35,999 bases of DNA from the NCBI GenBank assembly GCA_025937785.1, contig JAICQQ010000071.1:1-35999 (forward strand). The letters run 5' to 3'. The notes below the pieces were generated by a model, which ran no database searches, was not told where the DNA came from, and saw nothing but the letters and a program-made list of their open reading frames with translations. Source of the stretch: Polyangiaceae bacterium (GTDB lineage Bacteria > Myxococcota_A > Polyangia > Polyangiales > Polyangiaceae). Positions within the stretch are counted from its first letter, which is position 1; every line of letters begins with the position of its first letter. Positions 25,019 through 32,476 of this stretch are shown piece after piece. Both the position numbers and the translations under genes were made by a program.

Positions 25019-25758
25019 GTGAGTGAACTCCTCGACTGGCGCGACGAACTGCACGATCGCTTTGCCCTGCCTGACTACCTCGCGCTCGACTTGCAAGAAG
25101 TGTTCGCCGATCTCGATGCGGCAGGGCTGGGGCTGACGCCCGCGGTCGAATCGATGCTGCTCGATCGCGCTGATGGTGTGCTCGCCGTCGCGGACTTCGA
25201 AGGCTGTTGTTTGCAGCTCGAGCAGGCGCTGGAGTTCTGGCCCCTGGTCGGCGACGTCGCCTCGCAGGAGGGCGGAGGTTCTCGGCTGGTAGATGCCAGC
25301 ACCTCGCGGCTCCAGGTGTTGCTCAGCGCGGACGGACCAGACGCCGAAGCCAAGCTCGACGCACTCCAGGTGAGCGTCAACGGGCACCAGCTCCCGTTCG
25401 GAAGCTCGACCCCGACCGACCCGGCGCGACGCGGGCTCGGGCTGCGCTATCGCAGCTTCGTCCCGTGGAATGGGCTTCATCCCGCGCTCGGCGCAGCGAG
25501 CGGGATCCATGTCGGCCTGCGGCACGCGTCGGGTCGCAGCCTCAGCGTGAAGTTGCATCCGTGGCGCCCGAGCGGCGAAGCCTACCCGGGGCTGCCGGTC
25601 GATCTCGACGACGCCGCGGCCCGGCGTCTCGAGCGCGCCGTGGCGTCCAAAGAATCGCATACCGAGGTCGCTCGAGAGCGCCCCCCGAGGGCGCCGTGAC
25701 CCCCTACTGCGTCGACCTGCGACGCCTGGACGTCGATCGCCCGCACCCTCCGACATGA
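25019..25758 (+). pseudogene. 5'-truncated DUF2126-type transglutaminase-like remnant
   Basis: From a GTG at 25019 the frame reads LLDWRDELHDRFALPDYL, VFADLDAAG, LEQALEFWPLVGD, then RLVDASTSRLQVLLS, LRYRSFVPWNGLHPALG and GRSLSVKLHPW. This order matches the C-terminal region of the large (about 1100-residue) transglutaminase-like proteins with DUF2126; everything upstream is absent. The frame ends at 25699, but the expected family C-terminus (a TPYCVDLRR segment) continues in another frame to 25758. One base missing from the C-run at 25681-25686 explains this. The ancestral protein is a putative peptidase or amide-forming enzyme; the remnant should be inactive. A homopolymer sequencing error could account for the frameshift, but not for the missing N-terminus. 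Confidence 0.6.
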
Positions 25759-25926
25759 CCTCCCACTCGGGGTCATTGCGATCAGAACCTCGGGCCAGTA
25801 AGTTCAGCCCACGCTTTTCCGGGGACCGTTCTTGACCCCGCCCGTCGCTGCGAAAAACTAGGGGTGTCACCACGGGATGGATCAGTTTCGGGGAATCAGG
25901 CGCGCGCTGGTGATGGCGGAGATGTC

Positions 25927-27501
25927 ATGCTCTTGATGGGTGCTGCGATGGGAGCGAACGAGTCGGCTCGAGGATTGCGCCAGCTGGTGTGGCTGGGCGT
26001 CGGCCTGGCCGCTGCGGCGTGGGCGGGCTGCGAGTCCGAGCCCGTCACCTCGACCCCCGTAGAGGGAAACACGGACACTGGCACGCTCGACGCTGGCGGT
26101 AGCGCGAGCACCGGCGCGGACTCGGCCGGATCCGGAGGCGAGGGCGGCGCAGGCGGCGAGGTCGGCGACGCCCCGCCCGCCCCTGAGCTCGAGGGCTTGC
26201 TCGTGGCCGGCGTCGAGATCAACTTGAAGCCCGCGTTCGACCCAAAAACGACGCGCTACTCGGTGCTCGCCTCCGACCCCGCCGGAGACCTGGTCGTCGC
26301 GGCAGCAGCCGCAAGCGGCCTCCAGATTGAAATCGACGGACAGCTCGCTGTTTCCGGCGTACCCCTCGCGCTGCCCGACGTGAGACCGGGCTCGGACTTC
26401 GTGGTGGACGTCACGAATGACGCTGGCGACCACACCCAGTACCGAGTCGTGTATCTACCAGCCGATTTTCCCAACTACCAAGTAGGCGCCCTCGAAGATG
26501 GCGCTTCGGAAGATCCGTTGTACCTCAGCGCGAGGAGCCGCGATTCGTACTACGTCGTCAAACTCAACAACGACGGCGTCCCCCTGTTCTATCGCAAGAC
26601 CGCGGAGCCGGCGTTCGACTTCAAGAAGCAGCCCACGGGTCACGTCAGCTATGCCGAGTTCAAGAGCGACACGACGCTCGCGGAGCATGTCGTGCTCGAC
26701 GACACCTACACCGAGGTCGATCGCGTCACCACCGTCGGGCTCGTCGACACCGATGAACACGAGTTCGTGATGCAGCCGAACGGCAACTACATCGTGCTCG
26801 CCTACGAACGCGTCGTGCGCGATTTGACCGAGTTCGGGCGGGGCTCGTCCGAGACCATCCTGGATGGGATCTGGCAGGAGCTGAGCCCGGACCACGAGGT
26901 CTTGTTCCAGTGGAACGCTTGGGATCACATGGTCTTCGGTGAAACCGTGTACGGCTCGAAAGACAAGCGTGACTATTCGCACATGAATTCCCTGTTCGTC
27001 GACGAAGACGGCAACTGGATCGTGTCGTCGCGCGGCATGGCCCAGATTCTGAAAATCGAGCGCGCCACGGGGGACGTTCTCTGGAAGCTCGGGGGCGCCC
27101 AGAACGACTTCACGTTCGTCAACGATCCGTACGACGGGCTCTGTGGCCAGCACACGGCGAGCATCCTCGACAACGGTCATCTGCTGATTTTCGACAACGG
27201 TCAGTACTGCTACCCACCCATGCCCGAGCGCGAAGAGCTCACCCGAGTCGTCGAATACGCGCTCGACGAGGACGCCATGACCGCGGAGCTCGTGTGGAGC
27301 TATAGCCGTCAAGGAACCTACTGCGAATCTCAGGGCTCTGCGCAGCGCCTCGCCAATGGCAATACGCTGATCGGCTGGGGGCTCGGCACGGACCTGATAG
27401 CCAGCGAAGTCACCCCCGACAAGGACACCGTCTTCGAACTGCGGGCGGCGAACCGCTCGGGCAAGACCACCAGCTACCGCGCCTTGCGCTTCGCCGAATG
27501 A
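25927..27501 (+). CDS. Arylsulfotransferase-like lipoprotein
   Basis: A 524-residue protein from the ATG at 25927, which has GGAG about 6 bases upstream; the frame is open back to 25864. The signal ends in AAAAWAGC (C35), a lipobox, followed by a Gly/Ser-rich linker. Residues about 90-175 resemble a cadherin-like beta-sandwich (VEINLKPAFDPKTTRYSV), and the rest an arylsulfotransferase (ASST) propeller: YSHMNSLFVDEDGNWIVSSR, ATGDVLWKLGG, CGQHTASILDNGHLLIFDNG, QRLANGNTLIGWG. Many family members lack proven activity and the donor is unknown here. The catalytic His cannot be assigned by eye, though SHMNS and GQHTA are candidates. Confidence 0.82.
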   Translation: MLLMGAAMGANESARGLRQLVWLGVGLAAAAWAGCESEPVTSTPVEGNTDTGTLDAGGSASTGADSAGSGGEGGAGGEVGDAPPAPELEGLLVAGVEINLKPAFDPKTTRYSVLASDPAGDLVVAAAAASGLQIEIDGQLAVSGVPLALPDVRPGSDFVVDVTNDAGDHTQYRVVYLPADFPNYQVGALEDGASEDPLYLSARSRDSYYVVKLNNDGVPLFYRKTAEPAFDFKKQPTGHVSYAEFKSDTTLAEHVVLDDTYTEVDRVTTVGLVDTDEHEFVMQPNGNYIVLAYERVVRDLTEFGRGSSETILDGIWQELSPDHEVLFQWNAWDHMVFGETVYGSKDKRDYSHMNSLFVDEDGNWIVSSRGMAQILKIERATGDVLWKLGGAQNDFTFVNDPYDGLCGQHTASILDNGHLLIFDNGQYCYPPMPEREELTRVVEYALDEDAMTAELVWSYSRQGTYCESQGSAQRLANGNTLIGWGLGTDLIASEVTPDKDTVFELRAANRSGKTTSYRALRFAE

Positions 27502-27551
27502 GGCGAGTTGGCTTGCCGCGCGACCTTGCCCGGAGCGCGCGCCGCCCGTGC

Positions 27552-27557
27552 TATACT
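27552..27557 (+). promoter_or_regulatory. -10 box before the Gre-like gene
   Basis: TATACT ends 10 bases before the preferred ATG at 27568, so the mRNA leader would be only a few bases. No good -35 is visible; TTGCCC lies 20 bases upstream. Confidence 0.4.
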
Positions 27558-27567
27558 GCACCCCGCG

Positions 27568-28056
27568 ATGCAAGCTGTCGACAAGGCTCGAGTTCTTGCT
27601 GCGTTGAGACACGAGCTCGAGGCTCAGCTGGAGCTCGCGCAGGCGGCGCAACACCACGCGCAGGCCGGCGCCACGCATGAAGAGAGCAAGCCCGAGAACG
27701 ACAAGGACACCCGCGCCGTCGAAGCCTCGTACCTGGCGCGAGGTCAGGCGCGTCGGGTCGTCGATCTGGAAGAAGCGGTCGTCAAAGTAAACGCGCTCGT
27801 GCCACGAGCCTTCAGCGCCGAGCTACCGGTGGCGCTCGGCGCCGTGGTGAAGCTCGAGCACGATGCCGGTTCGCTCTGGTACCTGCTCGCGCCCGCAGGC
27901 GGCGGGCTCTCCATCTCGACAGGTTCACTGGTGCTGACCGTGGTCACCCCGCAGTCGCCCGTGGGCAAGGCCCTGCTCGGGCGCCGCGTCGGGGACGACG
28001 TCGACATCCGCACGCCTCAAGGGGTGCGGGAATGCTTCATCGCTGCGCTGTGTTAG
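27568..28056 (+). CDS. GreA/GreB C-terminal-domain protein
   Basis: A 162-residue protein from the ATG at 27568; the frame opens further upstream, but that part would lie over the promoter. The N-terminal helical half has HEESKPENDKDTRAVEASYL, a signature of a GreAB-like subgroup distinct from true GreA/GreB. The C-terminal half (VALGAVVKLEHD, LVVTP-like and SPVGKALLGRRVGDDVDI segments) is the GreA/GreB C-terminal domain, which contacts RNA polymerase or related targets. No canonical acidic coiled-coil tip is evident, so transcript cleavage is doubtful. The last 20 bases overlap the convergent methyltransferase gene. Confidence 0.8.
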   Translation: MQAVDKARVLAALRHELEAQLELAQAAQHHAQAGATHEESKPENDKDTRAVEASYLARGQARRVVDLEEAVVKVNALVPRAFSAELPVALGAVVKLEHDAGSLWYLLAPAGGGLSISTGSLVLTVVTPQSPVGKALLGRRVGDDVDIRTPQGVRECFIAALC

Positions 28057-28648
28057 CTTGAGCGGCGCGCCGCGCGACCAGCACCGCGAGGTCGCGCAAG
28101 CGCCAATGAAGTTCCGCCGTGAACCCGGCCTCGCGCAGCCACGCGAGCTGTTCGTCCGCACGGTTCGGGGTGTCGACTTCGCCATCAATCTCGGTGACGA
28201 CGTCTGCGGGGTCTTCGACCAGGACGAGATCGCCGAGCACGAACATGCCACCGGGCTGGAGCACGTCGTAAACCCGCTGGAACAGGCTGGCCTTCTCGAG
28301 CGCGTGCAAATGGTGCACCGCGAGCACGCTGAGCACCAGATCGAACGGGCCGCGCGGCAAGGCGTCCTGCATGCGCCCCACGCGGAACCTGGCCCTCGGG
28401 CAGCGGGCTCGTGCCACGTCCAGCAGCGCGGCGCTGGCGTCGATGCCCCACACCGCGGCCAGCGGGTGGAGCTCGAGCAGGCGTAGGGTGGTTTCGCCGG
28501 TGCCCACTCCTAGTTCGAGCACGCGGGCACCAACCGCCGCCCGGGCCGCGCTGATCGCAGCCGTCTGCAACTGGTCGTACGCGGGCACCTCGCTGCGTAT
28601 GTCACCGGCATAGGTGACCGGATCGAAGTCCTCCTCTTCGGTCGGCAC
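28037..28648 (-). CDS. Class I SAM-dependent methyltransferase
   Basis: A 203-residue protein with the SAM-binding loop RVLELGVGTGETTLRLLE, acidic residue in WGIDASAALLDVARARCP, and motif FDLVLSVLAVHHL followed by LQPGGMFVLGD. This is the small ubiquinone/menaquinone-type (Methyltransf_11/25) fold; the substrate is unknown. The 3' end overlaps the Gre-like gene. An inverted repeat (CCCGGC/GCCGGG at 28669-28674 and 28686-28691) lies just upstream of the ATG. Confidence 0.85.
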   Translation of the reverse strand: MPTEEEDFDPVTYAGDIRSEVPAYDQLQTAAISAARAAVGARVLELGVGTGETTLRLLELHPLAAVWGIDASAALLDVARARCPRARFRVGRMQDALPRGPFDLVLSVLAVHHLHALEKASLFQRVYDVLQPGGMFVLGDLVLVEDPADVVTEIDGEVDTPNRADEQLAWLREAGFTAELHWRLRDLAVLVARRAAQANTAQR

Positions 28649-28727
28649 CGGAGCTGAACGCCGTGCTCCCCGGCTCTATTCCCGTGCCGGGCGACTAAGG
28701 GCCTGTCCCTGAATTGGACGATGGCCC

Positions 28728-28763
28728 CGTGAACGTGAACGTGAACGTAAACGTGCCCGTGCC
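28728..28763. repeat. Hexamer tandem repeat
   Basis: Six consecutive hexamers: CGTGAA three times, CGTAAA, then CGTGCC twice. The rest of the 237-base gap (28649-28885) holds no recognisable gene. Such CGTGAA-type arrays recur between genes in Polyangiales genomes as I recall them; their role is unknown. Confidence 0.8.
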
Positions 28764-28885
28764 CGAAGAAGCGCAACCGATGCCGAGGTGGGGTCGATGG
28801 CTGGAGCATGAGGCTCGATCATTAGGGATTGGAAGTGTATCAAGTCGCGCTGGATTTTCTCGTTATCGCGAACGCGATCATTAAG

Positions 28886-29371
28886 TTAGTTAGATCGTCC
28901 GAACAGCTCGCGCATGCGCAGCAGCAACCAGGGTACGATCTCGTCCGGATCGCTGAAGACCCCGAGCACCAGCTCTTTGGCGGTCGTGATCCGATTCAGC
29001 TGCATCTGTCCAGCGCTGGTGTTCACCAGCACGGCCAGCGCTTGCGAGCGCTCGAGCAGCTCGGGGCGTCGCTCTTTGACGACCGCTTCGAATGCGGGAT
29101 CGTTGCGCATTTCTGGCGCGTCCCGCATGTCGGTCAGCCACGCCATGGGCACCTTCGTGCGCGTTCCGATCTTGCCCGACTTGATGCGGCGGTCGAGCAA
29201 CCAGTCATCGACGACCGCCAAGAACTCGTCGTACGACTGATGCACCGCCTGAATGGACGGGTAGGCGACGTGGCGTCGGGCGAGCCACACGATGCCGTCC
29301 GAACGCAGCTTGAGGTTCCAGTAGGTTTGAACCACCGCCTTTTCGACGATCGGCCCCGCGTTGCCGTCCAT
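28886..29371 (-). CDS. Small STAS-like protein of unknown function
   Basis: A 161-residue soluble protein from the ATG at 29371. The frame runs upstream to 30115, but that part lies antisense to tadA and is not supported. Segments such as VPMAWLTDMRDAPEMRND, PAFEAVVKERRPELLERSQA, LAVLVNTSAGQMQLNRI and VFSDPDEIVPWLL recall the roughly 150-residue STAS/SpoIIAA-like proteins abundant in myxobacteria. They show no enzymatic motif. Ribosome site unclear. Confidence 0.6.
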   Translation of the reverse strand: MDGNAGPIVEKAVVQTYWNLKLRSDGIVWLARRHVAYPSIQAVHQSYDEFLAVVDDWLLDRRIKSGKIGTRTKVPMAWLTDMRDAPEMRNDPAFEAVVKERRPELLERSQALAVLVNTSAGQMQLNRITTAKELVLGVFSDPDEIVPWLLLRMRELFGRSN

Positions 29372-29515
29372 GACCCAACAGTGTAGGGCACAATCGTCCC
29401 AGAGACAGCACAGATCTCGAATCGAACCCTCCGCACACCCGCCGCGTCCGCGCTCCCGCCCTCGCCGGGATGACGCGCTTGCATGTTGGTGGACGTTCGG
29501 CAAAGGTCCGATGCC

Positions 29516-29983
29516 ATGGACGCGGACGCCACCTGGATGCTGCAAGCCCTGGAAGAAGCGGCACTGGCACCCCTCCATGGCGATGTGCCCGTGGGCTGCC
29601 TGATTGTCTCGGCAGACGGTCGCGAACTCGGGCGCGCGCACAACCGACGGGAGGTAGACGCCGACCCGACCGCCCACGCGGAGATCCTCGCGCTGCGTAG
29701 CGCCGCCGCGACCCGAGGCCACTGGCGTCTCAACGGCGCGACCGTGTACGCGACGCTGGAGCCTTGCCCGATGTGCGCGGGGGCGCTGGTGAACGCGCGC
29801 ATCGCGCGCCTGGTGTACGCCGCGACGGACCCAAAGGCCGGCGCCGTCCATAGCCTGTTCGACCTCGGCAGCAACCCGCGGTTGAACCATCGCTTCGAGG
29901 TGACTCCGGGACAACACGCCGAGCTTGCGGTTCAACAGCTGCAGGCCTTCTTCGCCCAGCTGCGCGCCGCTGGCGAGAAATGA
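29516..29983 (+). CDS. tadA: tRNA-specific adenosine deaminase TadA
   Basis: A 155-residue deaminase that converts adenosine 34 of tRNA-Arg(ACG) to inosine. The zinc and catalytic motifs are intact: HAE (H54, E56) and PCPMC (C84, C87). GDVPVGCLIV, ADPTAHAEI and ARIARLVYAATDPKAGA are family landmarks. The ATG at 29516 has an AAAGGT ribosome site about 9 bases upstream and gives a length close to the usual 150-167 residues. The gene converges on the GT51 gene, with 25 bases between the stops. Confidence 0.93.
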   Translation: MDADATWMLQALEEAALAPLHGDVPVGCLIVSADGRELGRAHNRREVDADPTAHAEILALRSAAATRGHWRLNGATVYATLEPCPMCAGALVNARIARLVYAATDPKAGAVHSLFDLGSNPRLNHRFEVTPGQHAELAVQQLQAFFAQLRAAGEK

Positions 29984-30008
29984 GCGCGCACGCCGCGCGC
30001 CGCGGGCC

Positions 30009-32414
30009 TCACAGCCCTTCGGCTGGCGACTCTGGGAGCTCGCCGAAGTTCGCCGGATCCAAGATCGGCGTCTCCGGCAGGAACACCCCGCCGGCGCGAC
30101 TCGTGGCGGGCACACCGAACTGGATCTCCTCCTCGAGGGCGGCCTCGTACTCCGCTTCGCTGATGCGACCGATCTTGACGGCGATGCGCATCAGCTTCTG
30201 CAAATAGCGCTTCCAACCGTCGCTCACCGGGCCCGCCTCGGTGAAGTGGTGATGCGTTGGCTTTGGAAGGATCGACGCCAGGTACAGCGCCTGGCCCAGC
30301 GAGAGCGCAGCGGGTGTGGTCTTGAAGTAATGCTCGGCCGCGGCGGTGATACCGTAGATTCCGGGGCCGTACTCGATCACGTTCAGGTACAGCTCCATCA
30401 TCTGCTCTTTCGACAGCTCTTGCTCCAAGAGTGTCGTCAAGACGGCTTCTTGCAGCTTGCGCGAGAGCGTCTTGTCGAAGCTCAGGTACAGGTTCTTGGC
30501 GAGTTGCATCGAAATCGTGCTGGCCCCGCGCACGAAGCGCCCCGCCTTGACGTTTTCCTTGATCGAGTTCTCGATGGCCTGACGATCGAAGCCGTCGTGC
30601 CGCAAGAAGCCACCGTCTTCGCAGATCAGGACCGCGGTCTCCATGTTGGGGGTGATGCCGGCGTACGGCGTCCAGTTCGGAGTCCCCGGCCCCGTCTCGA
30701 CGCTGACGATGCGACCGGTCACGTCCTTGACCTGCAGCCGGAACGGGCTCATGAAGCGGCGAGGCGCGAGCTCTACGGGGACTTCAGTCACCCGGCACTC
30801 GTTTTTGAAGTCCCAGGTGACGCGCATCTTGGACAGATCGCTGGTGTCGAAGTCGATCGCCGCATCGAGCGCGAAGGTGCCGCTCAGCTTCATGCCGCGG
30901 AGCAACGGCAACATGCCCTCGGGCGCCGACTCCAAGAGCGCCTGGCAGGAAGCGAGCGGAATACCTCCCGCCAGCTGGGCCGTGACCCGATCGGGGGTGT
31001 TGCGCACGGAGCCCGCAAGCGCCAGCTCGACTTCCCCGAGCGCGAGCTCCCAGCGTTCGATGTCGTAGCGGCTGCCGTCCAGCCACGCACGCGCCTTGCC
31101 GCTCCAGCTCACGGACGATCCACGCAGGAGCTGTCCCGACAGGGACCTGTTCTCGAAGGACAGCGGCGAGAGCCGCCCCTCCGTCTCCACGCTCACCGTA
31201 TCACCCGCGGCGGCGAGCGCGAGCGCGCCACGCGCCGCCAGTTCGGAACGCGCGACGTCACGCAGACTGAAGTCGCCGTCCTTGATTCCGAGCGAGGCCA
31301 GATTGACGGGGCCCCCGCTGAGCCGCAGGTTCACCGGCTCCTGGGTGAACGGTACCTCGAGCTTGAAGGTCAGGGGCGAAGCTTGGTCCCGAGAGCCCGG
31401 CAGAAGAGCCAGCTCCAAGCGGCTTGGATGCCGGGCGAGCACGAAGCGGTTCGGGCCCAGGTGTAGCTTTTGCTGGCGGTGCACCAGCGTCACATTCAGC
31501 TTGTCCAGGGTGATCTTCGAGTCGGCAGGAAGCTTGTCGCGCGCCCGTTCCGCGAGCGCCGCGATCGCCGCGCGCAGGGCGCCGCCCCGACCCGCATCCA
31601 AAGGGGGCAACAGCTGAGCCAGCCGTGACTTGCGATCGTCGGCGCTCGCCCCGACTGCCGGCGTGGGTTCCGGGGGGGCATCGCTCGCCGCCTCGGACTC
31701 GGTCGCTGCGAGTGTCAGCGTCGCTGACACGTCACCGGCTTGCAGCTCGCGCAGCGTCCGCTGCCCAGCGTTGCGGGCGAGCACGATGCTGGCGTCCGAG
31801 ACGTCGAGCTCGAGCTCGTCGTAATCGATCGCCGCCGACTTCCAGCCCAGCCGTTCCTGCCCGAGCTCGTCACGGGCATAGCTCAGGCCGCTCACACGCG
31901 CGGGTGGCGACTTCGAGCCCGGTCGTTCCCAGACCAAGTCCAGATCCCGAACGCCGATGCCGAGCCCCCCACCCTTCGATTCCTCCGCGGCGGCGGGTTT
32001 GGGGCGCGAAGCATACCAAGCAGTCAGCTGACGCTCGATCTTGTCGCGGGATCCCTGGAGCGTGATCGCACCCGCGGTCACCTCGACGGTCCGAGGCTTC
32101 AGGTTCCACCCAAACTCGACGCGAATGCGTTCCAAGGTGCACTGCATCACGTCGACGTCCTTCAGGCTCACGCCGACGCGTGACAGCGTCACGCTCTTCC
32201 ACCCGATCGAGACGTCGCCGATGGCTAGGAGCACACCGCGGGCCTGAGCGGCCTGGCGCGCCTCGTGCCGAGCCAGCGGCGCCAGCGCCAATGCCACGAT
32301 GACGCCCAGCCCCAAGCCCACGAGCCCCGCGATCAGCCAGAGGCGGTGCGGCCCCCGCCCGAGCTGCAGCGCTCGGGTCCACCAGCCCCCGGATTCAGCC
32401 TCGCTGTGCACCAT
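30009..32414 (-). CDS. AsmA-like/GT51 peptidoglycan glycosyltransferase fusion
   Basis: An 801-residue inner-membrane protein: one membrane helix (about 26-48), then about 500 residues of beta-rich sequence of the AsmA/DUF748 type (DVSIGWKSVTLSRVGVSLKD, LSGGPVNLASLGIKDGDFSL, LSGTFALDAAIDFD), then a GT51 domain at about 575-760. GT51 motifs are intact: ETAVLICEDGGFLRHDGF (Glu599), RGASTISMQLAKNLYLS, RKLQEAVLTTLLEQELSKE and MELYLNVIEYGPGIYGI. GT51 enzymes polymerise lipid II into glycan chains. There is no transpeptidase domain, so it is a monofunctional glycosyltransferase like MtgA with an AsmA-type partner domain. Downstream of the MYXO-CTERM gene on the same strand, 62 bases apart. Confidence 0.88.
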   Translation of the reverse strand: MVHSEAESGGWWTRALQLGRGPHRLWLIAGLVGLGLGVIVALALAPLARHEARQAAQARGVLLAIGDVSIGWKSVTLSRVGVSLKDVDVMQCTLERIRVEFGWNLKPRTVEVTAGAITLQGSRDKIERQLTAWYASRPKPAAAEESKGGGLGIGVRDLDLVWERPGSKSPPARVSGLSYARDELGQERLGWKSAAIDYDELELDVSDASIVLARNAGQRTLRELQAGDVSATLTLAATESEAASDAPPEPTPAVGASADDRKSRLAQLLPPLDAGRGGALRAAIAALAERARDKLPADSKITLDKLNVTLVHRQQKLHLGPNRFVLARHPSRLELALLPGSRDQASPLTFKLEVPFTQEPVNLRLSGGPVNLASLGIKDGDFSLRDVARSELAARGALALAAAGDTVSVETEGRLSPLSFENRSLSGQLLRGSSVSWSGKARAWLDGSRYDIERWELALGEVELALAGSVRNTPDRVTAQLAGGIPLASCQALLESAPEGMLPLLRGMKLSGTFALDAAIDFDTSDLSKMRVTWDFKNECRVTEVPVELAPRRFMSPFRLQVKDVTGRIVSVETGPGTPNWTPYAGITPNMETAVLICEDGGFLRHDGFDRQAIENSIKENVKAGRFVRGASTISMQLAKNLYLSFDKTLSRKLQEAVLTTLLEQELSKEQMMELYLNVIEYGPGIYGITAAAEHYFKTTPAALSLGQALYLASILPKPTHHHFTEAGPVSDGWKRYLQKLMRIAVKIGRISEAEYEAALEEEIQFGVPATSRAGGVFLPETPILDPANFGELPESPAEGL

Positions 32415-32476
32415 GAACTCTACAGTGGGCGCCTGAAATCAACGCCGGAAGGCGTACTCTCTATGCCGACGTTGGG

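Noticed and set aside
29372..30115. Long upstream extension of the STAS-like gene
   Set aside because: It lies antisense to tadA; only the part after 29371 looks like protein.
29925..31466. 513-codon plus-strand frame opposite the GT51 gene
   Set aside because: Antisense shadow of an intact, motif-bearing gene.
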